NCBI GenBank assembly: GCA_002342685.1
Contig: DDQN01000031.1
Location: forward strand, 57,539 to 121,538
Reading direction: 5' to 3'
DNA length: 64,000 bases
Origin: Vibrio sp. UBA2441
GTDB taxonomy: Bacteria; Pseudomonadota; Gammaproteobacteria; Enterobacterales; Vibrionaceae
Part shown: positions 36,005 to 44,357 of the stretch, piece after piece
Numbering within the stretch: the first letter of the stretch is position 1
Layout: the number at the start of each line of letters is the position of its first letter
The notes under the pieces: generated by a model
Database searches by the model: none
What the model saw: only the letters and a program-made list of their open reading frames with translations
What the model was told of the DNA's origin: nothing
Position numbers and translations under genes: made by a program

Positions 36005-37551
36005 TATTTCTTCCTAATACCATAGTCACGCAACTTATTTGCAATTGAAGTATGAGAAACACCAAGCCGCTTAGCCAGTTTTCGGCTTGAAGGGAATGAC
36101 TGATAAAGCCTGTCTAAAATATTGGTTTCATACTCTTTCATAATATCGTCAAGTGTTCCATCAAGATTCACTCCAACATGGTTAACAATAGCAGAGTCAA
36201 CTTTAGGTAACTGGAAATGCTCTATGGTAAGTTCATCCTCACTCAAACGTGTCAATGCTCTTAACACCGTATTATCCAACTCCCGGATATTTCCGGGCCA
36301 CTGGTAATTAGCTAATTCGTTATTTACCTGTTCCATCACTAATGGCTTAATAATGCCTAGCTCTTGGCAGTAACGCTTAATAAACAGTTCTACCAAAGGC
36401 AAAACATCGTTTGAGCGCTCTCTTAATGCTGGAATAGAAAGAGTTAATACATTAAGACGATAATAAAGATCTTCTCTAAATTCCTGTTTTTCAGTTAATT
36501 CCGCCAAATTTTGCTTGGTAGCCGCGATAACTTTCACGTCCACATGAATTTCATGTTCTTCTCCGACCCGACGAAAAGTACCATCCTGCAAAAAACGTAA
36601 TAGCTTGATTTGTAGATGCGGGCTCATTTCCCCTATTTCATCGAGAAACACAGTGCCACCATCGGCCTGCTCAAATATACCCTTATGTCCCGCACCCTGA
36701 TTAAAAGCACCCGGTGCATGGCCAAACAACTCAGTTTCAGCAACATCGTCTGGCATTGATGCACAGCTTAAAACTAAAAATGGATTTGATGCCCTTTCTG
36801 AACGATTATGACAAGCCCTCGCCAGCATCTCTTTACCTGTACCTGTTTCGCCTTCAATTAGCAGAGGTTGATCTAACATAGCCAGTTTTTTGGCCTGACT
36901 AATAAGGGCTTTATGTCGGTTAGAAATACCAACAAAGTGTTCGAAACCTGTTGAGTTACTCTCTGGCAAGAAAACAATTTTTGATTGTCCTTGAACAGTA
37001 GATTTTAAAGTCACTACTGCACTGGCAAGAACCGATGCATCTGCAGCTTCGCCTTCAATATGAACAGGAACGACTTCGAGAACGTAATCTAATCCATTGA
37101 TAACAACATTTTCTTTTATCCGGTTTTTGTCGCCTTCCAGCCAGTTAGTAAAACTGAATCCTGAAATGTATGAACTGATTGGATTTCCTGTCAACGTTTC
37201 CTGAGTCTGCGATAATAATTCGCTCGCAGCGTGGTTCGCCATATCAATGCTGCCTTTAAGACTGACTGATAAAACAGGATCAGGTAAGTTATTCAATAAT
37301 GAAACGAGCTCTGTATTATGTCTTTCACTGGGCATAAACTGAATTTTTCGGACATCAGTTACGCCTGGGATTCGCCTAATTTGAGCCATTAACTCACTAA
37401 ATACATCAAAGTCTATCTCTGGGCAGTTAAGATAGATAATTCCTATGACGTCGATTTCAATGCCACGCAGATCGATATTTTTAGAAGCCAATATATCGAG
37501 TAATTCTCGCGTTAGTCCAAGTCTGTCTTCACACAAAACTTCAAGGCGCAC
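36004..37551 (-). CDS. tyrR: Aromatic amino-acid regulator TyrR
   Basis: A 515-residue regulator using the GTG at 37551; a longer start at 37587 adds twelve residues absent from E. coli TyrR (513 residues), and GGAA lies 6-7 nt ahead of the GTG. Order: ACT domain (about 1-75, starting VRLEVLCEDRLGLTRELLDIL), PAS (about 80-190), AAA+ (about 205-430, Walker A EGETGTGKE, Walker B GGTVFLDEIGEM) and a C-terminal helix-turn-helix (SSRKLAKRLGVSHTSIANKLRDYG). The sigma-54 contact loop GAFTGA is not intact (GAFNQGAG), as expected for TyrR, which works with sigma-70. It controls synthesis and transport of tyrosine, phenylalanine and tryptophan. Confidence 0.95.
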   Translation of the reverse strand: MRLEVLCEDRLGLTRELLDILASKNIDLRGIEIDVIGIIYLNCPEIDFDVFSELMAQIRRIPGVTDVRKIQFMPSERHNTELVSLLNNLPDPVLSVSLKGSIDMANHAASELLSQTQETLTGNPISSYISGFSFTNWLEGDKNRIKENVVINGLDYVLEVVPVHIEGEAADASVLASAVVTLKSTVQGQSKIVFLPESNSTGFEHFVGISNRHKALISQAKKLAMLDQPLLIEGETGTGKEMLARACHNRSERASNPFLVLSCASMPDDVAETELFGHAPGAFNQGAGHKGIFEQADGGTVFLDEIGEMSPHLQIKLLRFLQDGTFRRVGEEHEIHVDVKVIAATKQNLAELTEKQEFREDLYYRLNVLTLSIPALRERSNDVLPLVELFIKRYCQELGIIKPLVMEQVNNELANYQWPGNIRELDNTVLRALTRLSEDELTIEHFQLPKVDSAIVNHVGVNLDGTLDDIMKEYETNILDRLYQSFPSSRKLAKRLGVSHTSIANKLRDYGIRKK

Positions 37552-37683
37552 AATTCGTTCCAATAGAGTGTCAGGAAAAGTTGACACCAGTTTGAATTAA
37601 CCAATTACTCCCGTCAAGTAAGACAATAAAAACCGTTCAATATCATAGCTAAGTCAACACTAAACGGTCACTTTCCATCCGTT

Positions 37684-37701
37684 TGTAACCGTATTTTTAC
37701 A
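37684..37701. promoter_or_regulatory. TyrR box upstream of tyrR
   Basis: TGTAACCGTATTTTTACA matches the TyrR box TGTAAA-N6-TTTACA at 11 of 12 fixed positions. It overlaps the ycjF stop codon and lies about 133 nt upstream of the tyrR start, where it could mediate autoregulation as known in E. coli. Confidence 0.7.
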
Positions 37702-38716
37702 ACCTATTTTTCAATTCAATAAGAAGTACTTTCCTTATTTCACCCAGTTTTACACGATTTCTGTTATTCCACGGTATCGGTCTAAGCAAGGACATTGCTT
37801 TAATACCTAATCTAGCGGTTAATATACCTATGCCAAACCCTTGCGCTACCCGAGTAGATACTTTTCCGGCGAGATCCATCGATAGGAGATCCATTCCTAC
37901 GTCCGTAGCAAGTTCAGTTGCGCCTGCTGCTGCCATATTTATTAGAACCAGTTTAAAAAGCTTTAACCTCGACCAATAACCAAGTTCCACACCATAAATC
38001 TCTGCCAACTTATCAATAAGCTTGAAGCTTCTCCACGCCACTAGCAAAATATCAGCAACAGCTAGCGGGCTAATCGCTACCAAGGCAGCAGACTCTGTAG
38101 CCAACCTAGCAACCAACGCTTTCGCTTGTTTATCCTGCTTATTAATAACCATGCCATCGTACATTTCGAGAATATCAGCATCACTATGCGTATCCTTGAC
38201 TGCGTTACGCCAACGATCCAAATGAGGATTTTCCGCGATGAACCCACTTTGGATAGCCAAACCTTCACAAAATACTTTGCCTTTCCCTACACTTTCGCTA
38301 CCTAGTAATGCTTCACTTTGTTCTTGCAGTGTAAAATGTGCCCGTAATTTTTTTAGTTTCCACAATTCTTTTGCAATGGCAGAAATACCTAACCCCGCAA
38401 TTGAGGCAATAAACCCTGCCCATCCTACCGACAACCAATCGGCAGACTGAAACGCCGTAACCACTGAATCAACAGCTTGCCAGCCAACCAAACCTGAAAA
38501 ACTGACTAACAACCCAGAAACTATCCAACCCTTTTGTTTATTAGGTCGAATTACTGTTTCCAGTTGTTCTTCATCGGTTCCCTCTTCTTCCGCTTCAATT
38601 TGGACCGGAACAAAGGTTTCTTTGGTTTCGAATTGTTGCTGTAAGGTGAGTTCTTCCTTTGGCAGTTCTGCTTGAAGGGGCTGTTCAAAAACCTGCTTTG
38701 ATTTTATTTCGCTCAT
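37697..38716 (-). CDS. ycjF: YcjF-family membrane protein (TIGR01620/DUF697)
   Basis: A 339-residue inner-membrane protein with an acidic cytoplasmic N-terminal tail of about 65 residues. Two close transmembrane helices follow (about 69-90 and 100-122), then a DUF697-type C-terminal domain. The TIGR01620 signature region (FCEGLAIQSGFIAENPHLDRWRNAV and DILEMYDGMVINKQDKQAKALVARLATESA) is clear. It overlaps ycjX by 4 nt and precedes tyrR, the same order as E. coli ycjX-ycjF-tyrR. Linked by regulon to the phage-shock (Psp) response in enterics, but no pspABC genes are adjacent here. Confidence 0.9.
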   Translation of the reverse strand: MSEIKSKQVFEQPLQAELPKEELTLQQQFETKETFVPVQIEAEEEGTDEEQLETVIRPNKQKGWIVSGLLVSFSGLVGWQAVDSVVTAFQSADWLSVGWAGFIASIAGLGISAIAKELWKLKKLRAHFTLQEQSEALLGSESVGKGKVFCEGLAIQSGFIAENPHLDRWRNAVKDTHSDADILEMYDGMVINKQDKQAKALVARLATESAALVAISPLAVADILLVAWRSFKLIDKLAEIYGVELGYWSRLKLFKLVLINMAAAGATELATDVGMDLLSMDLAGKVSTRVAQGFGIGILTARLGIKAMSLLRPIPWNNRNRVKLGEIRKVLLIELKNRL

Positions 38717-40101
38717 TTCAATTTGTCTCCAATCAAATACTGCAAAGCTCTATCTAATCTAACATGTGGAAGCGGTTGGTCTGGCTCCAGTTCTGTTGGA
38801 CGAAAACTATTGAAGTCGAAGCCCCCTTCTTGCCAAAAATTTTCTTTTGGTAATTTTCGAGGCACTTCACCCGGAAAAAGAGTCAATGCATGACCTTCAT
38901 TCGTCATCCCCTGGATCGCTGGGATATTGTTGTCACCCTTAGATACAAAGCCCGTGGTTGTCGCCTGAACAGAGGCAATGCTTATACATTCCATCTCAAT
39001 ATTTTCGAATGCCGCGTGCTGCCAAGAAGGATGTACCATCTGCTGCAGAAGTGAAATTAAATTCGGATGTTGTTCTGGTGTGATGTGATCTGCCTTAGTC
39101 GCAGCAAATAGAATTTTATCAATTCTCGGTGAGAACAAACGCTTTAACATGGAAGAACGCCCATATCTAAAGCTCTTCATTATCTGTTCCAGCGCGTCTT
39201 TCATATCATGAAATGAATCATATCCGGCGTTTAGTGGCTGCAAGCAGTCAACCAATACAATCTGTCTGTCGAATGTTGAAAAGTAGTCTTTATAAAACCG
39301 CTTGACTACTTTTTGCTGATACTCTTTATAGCGAGACTTAAGCATATAATAATTTGTATGCTTGTCTGCTTTGCTTAATTCCTCTTCTTTATCCAATAGC
39401 TGATATGGGAAAAACTGCAATACTGGCGCGCCCTCTAAATCCCCCGGTAAGACAAACCGTCCGGGTTGTACCCAGTGAAGTCCACTATTTTTGCACTCAT
39501 ATAAATATTTCGTATAGCATTTTGAAATATCCTCGAGCTGTTTTTCGTTGGCTTCAGCCAAAGGATCAAATGATTTGATATTACTCAACCACTCTGCTGC
39601 CAACGCTTTTCTTGGTCCTTTAAAGCTATCAAACTGAGTTTGACTCCACTGCTCATAATCTAAGCTCAACAGTGGTAAATCCAGAAGCCATTCACCTGGA
39701 TAGTCAATAATATCTAAATAAAGTGTTGTGGTATTTGAAAGCAGCCTCTTTGCTCCCTTCTTTGGCTTGTACTTAATTGCTAACCGAATTTCACTTACGT
39801 CTTTTGTCGGTGTTGGCCAAGCTGGTGGCACCGAATATAACGAATCTATAGCTTCGTCATAAGAAAATCTTGGCACGAGTAAATTCTGCTGTGGAACCCT
39901 TTTTGCCCCAATTAACGTTTTATCACGTGATACATGAAAAAGGGGCAAGTTATCTGCTGTTGATGAGTGCAGCATTTGATTTACTAATGAAGTGATAAAT
40001 GCCGTTTTACCAGCTCTGGACAGTCCTGTAACGGCTAACCGACATTGACTGTCCATTCCTCGGTGGATAAGATCATTGACTTCTTGGCGGATCTTTTTCA
40101 T
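38713..40101 (-). CDS. ycjX: YcjX-family GTP-binding protein (Psp-associated)
   Basis: A 462-residue P-loop protein of the YcjX/DUF463 family. Walker A is GLSRAGKTAFITSLVNQML (about residue 25), followed by the DYPGEWLLDLPLL motif and LVDCLQPLNAG. A KADHIT motif near residue 334 gives base specificity. Structures of relatives show GTP binding. AGAGGA lies 7 nt before the ATG. It starts a two-gene unit with ycjF. The usual upstream psp operon is missing, the next gene upstream being an unrelated NTF2-like protein. Confidence 0.92.
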   Translation of the reverse strand: MKKIRQEVNDLIHRGMDSQCRLAVTGLSRAGKTAFITSLVNQMLHSSTADNLPLFHVSRDKTLIGAKRVPQQNLLVPRFSYDEAIDSLYSVPPAWPTPTKDVSEIRLAIKYKPKKGAKRLLSNTTTLYLDIIDYPGEWLLDLPLLSLDYEQWSQTQFDSFKGPRKALAAEWLSNIKSFDPLAEANEKQLEDISKCYTKYLYECKNSGLHWVQPGRFVLPGDLEGAPVLQFFPYQLLDKEEELSKADKHTNYYMLKSRYKEYQQKVVKRFYKDYFSTFDRQIVLVDCLQPLNAGYDSFHDMKDALEQIMKSFRYGRSSMLKRLFSPRIDKILFAATKADHITPEQHPNLISLLQQMVHPSWQHAAFENIEMECISIASVQATTTGFVSKGDNNIPAIQGMTNEGHALTLFPGEVPRKLPKENFWQEGGFDFNSFRPTELEPDQPLPHVRLDRALQYLIGDKLK

Positions 40102-40218
40102 TCAAAATTCCTCTGTTTCATCAACAGAGTAAGACAAAAAGAGAATGATTTCTATCAAGATTTTAGTCTGAATAGATAAAGCTACATTCGTCTGACTTAA
40201 TTAATGTTCTAGACTCAT

Positions 40219-40578
40219 TCAGAATGCAGTTTTCCATTGAACAGTATCGATAAACCAGCGTTCTTCATAGATTTTTCCGTCTTCGAATTTAAACAACACT
40301 GACAGTTGAGAACCATCAATCTTGTCGGATTTCCATTCAACAATCGAAATAACCTCATTGTCCCCTTCGATCTGCCGTAGTCCCGTAATTTCAAAACCTG
40401 GAGGCAAGATATCCCCGAGGTTATTTAATGCGGAACGGAACGCTTGACGCCCTTGTAGAATATCGGATTGCCCTGGCATGATAAAGCTCATCTTATCGGC
40501 GTAATCAGAGACTAATGTATCATAATCTCCAGCGCCTACCGCTTCCCAACCTAATTGCACTATTTTTGCTAATTCCAT
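40219..40578 (-). CDS. SnoaL/NTF2-like small protein
   Basis: A 119-residue soluble protein with the cone-shaped NTF2-like fold signature: an N-terminal helix VQLGWEAVGAGDYDTLVSDYADKMSFIMPGQSD, then strands ending VSIVEWKSDKIDGSQLSVLFKFEDGKIYEERWFIDT. The PGQSDILQGRQAFR segment is typical of SnoaL-like polyketide-cyclase relatives. No catalytic residues can be assigned. GGGG lies about 9 nt ahead of the ATG. Monocistronic. Confidence 0.75.
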   Translation of the reverse strand: MELAKIVQLGWEAVGAGDYDTLVSDYADKMSFIMPGQSDILQGRQAFRSALNNLGDILPPGFEITGLRQIEGDNEVISIVEWKSDKIDGSQLSVLFKFEDGKIYEERWFIDTVQWKTAF

Positions 40579-40785
40579 GATTGTTAACCCCTTTACTAGA
40601 TATACATCCGCTTTTCAGCGTAATAGCAAGCTTATCCACTTGTTATTTTGGATATGTATAAACTTATTATAGAAGCTATCTTGTAAAGGTGACTCAAGGT
40701 GAGAACTAACGACCCGCTACAATTAAGAATAGTAGCGTAAAATCATCGATATCATATTGTTTTATGAGTATTTAACTTACTTACA

Positions 40786-41271
40786 TCAACCCAGTGAAAG
40801 AACATGATTCTCATGCTCCTCGCCGTCAAGGTCAAAATTCAATTCGCCAATGATTTCAAAACCTTCCTTTCGATAAAATTTTATTGCTTTTTCATTTTCT
40901 ATCCAGGTAGACAGCCAAAGAGGCGTTCCATACTGGCACTTAACTTTTTCAAGCAGTTTTTTTCCAATACCTTGTCCGTGAAAATGTTCAGATACGTATA
41001 AAGTGGTGACTTCATAACCAGATAAACTTTCGCCAAAATCAGACGATAAATCAACCGAGATAAAACCAACAAGGTGTTCATCTTTAATATAAACCCATAT
41101 TGGGCAATCTGGTTTATTCAATAAATCCTGATAATAGTTTTCTGTATACGTAGACAGTACATAGTTAGAAATTTTCGTTCTGATACCCTGATTAGCATAG
41201 GTATGTAACCATACCTGAAGAGATAAAACTGCCAAGTTCACACAGTCGTCCTGTGTTGCTTTCCTTATCAC
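40786..41271 (-). CDS. GNAT-family N-acetyltransferase
   Basis: A 161-residue acetyltransferase. The acetyl-CoA-binding motif A is HFHGQGIGKKLLEKV (about 97-111) preceded by the VTTLYVSEHFHG strand; motif B is WLSTWIENEKAIKFYRKEGFEIIGE. The start is a GTG at 41271. Related to the TtdR/yhbS-like single-domain GNATs; acceptor unknown. Confidence 0.85.
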   Translation of the reverse strand: MIRKATQDDCVNLAVLSLQVWLHTYANQGIRTKISNYVLSTYTENYYQDLLNKPDCPIWVYIKDEHLVGFISVDLSSDFGESLSGYEVTTLYVSEHFHGQGIGKKLLEKVKCQYGTPLWLSTWIENEKAIKFYRKEGFEIIGELNFDLDGEEHENHVLSLG

Positions 41272-41315
41272 TTTCTCAATATCCTTATTATTAACAATGT
41301 GGCTGAAGTCGTTAG

Positions 41316-41711
41316 TTAGATCCCGCTTTCTTGATTCAAACCAAGCTCTTTTTGCTTTTTTTTGCTGAGCCCTAACGAGACAATTCTATGAGACTCTTTA
41401 AGGTAATACATCAACTCTTCATCAGTGTTTGGCGATGTTTCGAATTGTTGTATCCACTTCATACCACGGGAAGCGAAATAAGGCGCTGGTTTATAACCCG
41501 GTTGGTCGCTTAAAAAATCAAAGTTTAGATTGGATGTTTTAAAAATATACGCAGGAACGCCATTTTTCCCCAAACCACCAATAGCGAAAACTTTTCCTCC
41601 CACTTTCCATACATGAGAATTGTTCCATTGAACGACATAAGTAGTTACCGGTAATGATTTGCAGAATTTATTATATTCTTCGTAAGTCACGTTACTGTCC
41701 TTTTTAGCCAA
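41316..41711 (-). CDS. MmcQ/YjbR-family protein
   Basis: A 131-residue protein of the MmcQ/YjbR family (double-wing DNA-binding-like fold). Signatures are FCKSLPVTTYVVQW near the N terminus, WKVGGKVFAIGGL, and PAPYFASRGMKWIQ followed by the helix LMYYLKESHRIVSLGLSKKKQKEL. The start appears to be TTG at 41711 without a strong ribosome-binding site, so the exact start is uncertain. Function of the family is not established. It is 44 nt upstream of the GNAT gene on the same strand. Confidence 0.82.
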   Translation of the reverse strand: MAKKDSNVTYEEYNKFCKSLPVTTYVVQWNNSHVWKVGGKVFAIGGLGKNGVPAYIFKTSNLNFDFLSDQPGYKPAPYFASRGMKWIQQFETSPNTDEELMYYLKESHRIVSLGLSKKKQKELGLNQESGI

Positions 41712-41890
41712 CCAAGTTTGAAATTGTTGCTCAATACAAATAAGTTTAGTTACCTAAGCAGAATAGCTGGTTATGCTTTTTGTGGAAACGGTAAGGAATA
41801 CTACAATTAGGTCTTGACCTGTCTATAGGTCCAAGATTCAAAATCGAACATTAAATGGTGAATTTAGGATTCGAAATCGTTCGCTAATAA

Positions 41891-41908
41891 AGCCTCAGGG
41901 ATGAGGCT
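41891..41908 (-). terminator. Hairpin downstream of the VOC gene
   Basis: Arms AGCCTCA (41891-41897) and TGAGGCT (41902-41908) with GGGA loop. Read on the minus strand it is followed by TTATTAG, a weak T-rich tail. It lies 40 bp after the VOC stop. Confidence 0.6.
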
Positions 41909-41947
41909 AAAACATCTACAAATATCAGCTTTTTCATTGAGCAATCA

Positions 41948-42307
41948 TCACGTATGTGTTTCTGACCAAACTGCAAATTCATTACCGCTGGGTTCCAAAA
42001 AGTGAAAGCGCCAACCACCCGGAAAATCAAAAATGTCTCGATTAATGGTCCCACCATTCGATTTCACTTTACTTAAAGTAGATTCAATATTAGAACTATA
42101 AAAAACTAACAGAGCTGCGCCATTTTCAGATTGACTGGCCGTCTCTGCTTTGAAGAAACCACCATCCAACCCCTGATTTGAAAAGGCGGTATAGTCAGGG
42201 CCATAATCTACAAACTTCCAGCCAAATGTAGAACTAAAGAACGCTTTTGTCGCTTGCAGATCTTTCGCCGCAAACTCTACGTAATTAAGTTTTTCGTGTT
42301 CGTTCAT
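41948..42307 (-). CDS. VOC-family (glyoxalase/bleomycin-resistance fold) protein
   Basis: A 119-residue vicinal-oxygen-chelate protein. Two βαβββ modules are visible: LNYVEFAAKDLQATKAFFSSTFGWKFVDYGPDYTAFSN and LLVFYSSNIESTLSKVKSNGGTINRDIFDFPGGWRFHFLEPSGNEFAVW. The latter is the usual C-terminal signature with a glutamate metal ligand. AGGAG lies 6 nt ahead of the ATG. Substrate unknown; it could be a small-molecule lyase or dioxygenase-like protein. Confidence 0.85.
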   Translation of the reverse strand: MNEHEKLNYVEFAAKDLQATKAFFSSTFGWKFVDYGPDYTAFSNQGLDGGFFKAETASQSENGAALLVFYSSNIESTLSKVKSNGGTINRDIFDFPGGWRFHFLEPSGNEFAVWSETHT

Positions 42308-42424
42308 ATCTGCTCCTTTGATATTTTAGCCATAGGAATATCTAAATTCACTTCAAACTACATACTGACACTGGTGTGTGATAGTAATCTCAACATCCTG
42401 CTTTGTTATCATTTACACCGACAA

Positions 42425-42610
42425 CTAATCGTCTTCTATCAACTTATAGATGACAAATAAAGCGAGTTCTAAGAGCAAAGTAACTGCGACCGAAATGATC
42501 ACCCACTGTTGGTTAAAGACACCAATGCCATGAAGAACCACATCTTTAATTAGAAAAAAGCCAACCACAATGACGATAAATAATTGCAGTAACTGAACGA
42601 AGCGAGTCAT
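42425..42610 (-). CDS. 61-residue predicted membrane protein
   Basis: A small protein with two transmembrane helices (about 5-27 and 36-56) and a charged C-terminal tail KLIEDD. AGGAG lies 6 nt ahead of the ATG, which supports translation. The gene stands alone between the VOC gene and the fumarase terminator. No family recognised. Confidence 0.65.
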   Translation of the reverse strand: MTRFVQLLQLFIVIVVGFFLIKDVVLHGIGVFNQQWVIISVAVTLLLELALFVIYKLIEDD

Positions 42611-42670
42611 ATTTTCTCCTTACATCTCATTTCAAATGAACAATATTGATAGCATACCATTGATTAATCA

Positions 42671-42698
42671 AGAAAAAGCGCAGGAAAACCTGCGCTTT
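42671..42698 (-). terminator. Terminator of the fumarase gene
   Basis: Arms AAAGCGCAGG (42675-42684) and CCTGCGCTTT (42689-42698) with AAAA loop. On the minus strand it ends in TTTTTC. It lies 20 bp beyond the fumarase stop. Confidence 0.9.
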
Positions 42699-42717
42699 AC
42701 TTCTTTACTAAAAAATA

Positions 42718-44229
42718 TTATTCAGCTTCAGCTATTTTTACTTTCCACGTATCCGGGCCAATCTGGTGGGCATTTGCACCGGTAGAGTCTACCGCGACAG
42801 TAACGGGCATATCTTCGACTTCAAACTCATAAATAGCTTCCATACCCAGCTCTTCAAACGCAACCACGCGTGCTTTCTTAATCGCCTTAGCAACCAAATA
42901 CGCCGCGCCACCGACCGCCATAAGATATACGGCTTTATGCTCTTTGATGGATTGAATAGTCTCAGGACCACGTTCTGCTTTGCCTATCATTCCGGTTAAC
43001 CCAGTCTGTGAAAGCATCATATCGGTAAACTTGTCCATTCGTGTTGACGTTGTAGGGCCTGCAGGGCCAACTACTTCGTCGCCCACTGCATCAACTGGGC
43101 CAACGTAATAAATAAATTTCCCCGTAAAATCTACGCCGTCAGGCAGCCCTTCACCACTTTCAAGTAGCCCTTGAATACGTTTATGTGCAGCATCACGTCC
43201 GGTCAATATTTTCCCTGAAAGCAGAACCGTTTCGCCTGTTTTCCATTCTTGAACATCTTCTTTGGTTATTTCATCAAGATTGACTCGACGTGTATCTTCA
43301 CCCGCCTCCCATGTAACTTCCGGCCAGTCTTCTAATTTTGGTGGTACCAGTTCAGCTGGTCCAGTGCCATCTAATGTGAAGTGTACGTGCCTGGTTGCGG
43401 CGCAGTTAGGGATCATGCAAACTGGTTTGGATGCTGCATGCGTTGGTGCCGTTTTAATTTTCACATCCACGACAGTCGTTAATCCGCCAAGTCCCTGAGC
43501 TCCGATGCCAAGTTTATTTACACGATTAAAGATGTCCAGACGAAGCTCTTCTTCCGCGTTTTCCGGGCCTCTGTCTATTAACTCTTGAATATCTATATGT
43601 TCCATCAAGGATTCTTTCGCTAATACAGCTGCTTTTTCCGCTGTACCGCCAATACCTATTCCGAGCATTCCAGGAGGACACCATCCCGCCCCCATAGTTG
43701 GTAATGTTTTTTCTACCCATGCTGCAATGTCGTCAGAAGGGTTCAACATCACCATCTTGGTTTTGTTCTCTGAACCGCCGCCTTTTGCTGCAATCTGAAT
43801 CTCTACTTTATCGCCGGGGACCATATCAATATGCACTACAGCGGGGGTATTGTCTTTAGTATTAATTCGTTTGCCCGCAGGATCGGATAATACAGAAGCC
43901 CTCAATGGATTATCAGGGTTGGTGTAAGCCTGACGTACCCCTTCATCTATCATTTGTTGAACCGTTATGTCACTTTCCCACTGGACCTGCATGCCAATTT
44001 TAACAAAACAAGTAACAATACCCGTGTCCTGACAAATTGGCCGATGTCCCTCTGCAGACATTCGAGAGTTAATTAAAATTTGGGCAATAGCGTCTTTTGC
44101 TGCCTTGCTTTGCTCCTTCTCATACGCATCATTCAGCGCATTTACAAAATCTAGCGGATGATAGAACGAGATGTACTGAAGTGCATCAGCAACACTACTG
44201 ATGAGGTCCTGTTTATGAATGACGGTCAT
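42718..44229 (-). CDS. Class I (iron-sulfur) fumarate hydratase
   Basis: A 503-residue class I fumarase of the FumA/FumB type, with the alpha domain (about 1-285) and beta domain (about 325-500) fused. Cluster-binding cysteines are seen in CQDTGIVTCFVKIG and in PVCMIPNCAATRH. The beta-domain segments VGPAGPTTSTRMDKFTDMML and VGGAAYLVAKAIKKARVVAFEELGMEAIYEFEV are typical. It interconverts fumarate and malate in the TCA cycle using an oxygen-sensitive [4Fe-4S] cluster. AGAGG lies 7 nt before the ATG. Whether it is the aerobic or anaerobic isoform cannot be told from sequence. Confidence 0.95.
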   Translation of the reverse strand: MTVIHKQDLISSVADALQYISFYHPLDFVNALNDAYEKEQSKAAKDAIAQILINSRMSAEGHRPICQDTGIVTCFVKIGMQVQWESDITVQQMIDEGVRQAYTNPDNPLRASVLSDPAGKRINTKDNTPAVVHIDMVPGDKVEIQIAAKGGGSENKTKMVMLNPSDDIAAWVEKTLPTMGAGWCPPGMLGIGIGGTAEKAAVLAKESLMEHIDIQELIDRGPENAEEELRLDIFNRVNKLGIGAQGLGGLTTVVDVKIKTAPTHAASKPVCMIPNCAATRHVHFTLDGTGPAELVPPKLEDWPEVTWEAGEDTRRVNLDEITKEDVQEWKTGETVLLSGKILTGRDAAHKRIQGLLESGEGLPDGVDFTGKFIYYVGPVDAVGDEVVGPAGPTTSTRMDKFTDMMLSQTGLTGMIGKAERGPETIQSIKEHKAVYLMAVGGAAYLVAKAIKKARVVAFEELGMEAIYEFEVEDMPVTVAVDSTGANAHQIGPDTWKVKIAEAE

Positions 44230-44357
44230 TGCTTGCCTCTTTAATTGTTATGGTTTCAATGAGATGTACGGGGACACACAATTGAACTTTTAGATTTTTG
44301 CAGTTGAATTTATGATACTCTGGCTTGCAAAGACACGCTATGTGGTGATTAAAGCCT

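Noticed and set aside
38713..40101. A phage-shock (psp) operon next to ycjX
   Set aside because: No pspA, pspB, pspC or pspF gene lies beside ycjX in this window; the upstream neighbour is an NTF2-like protein.
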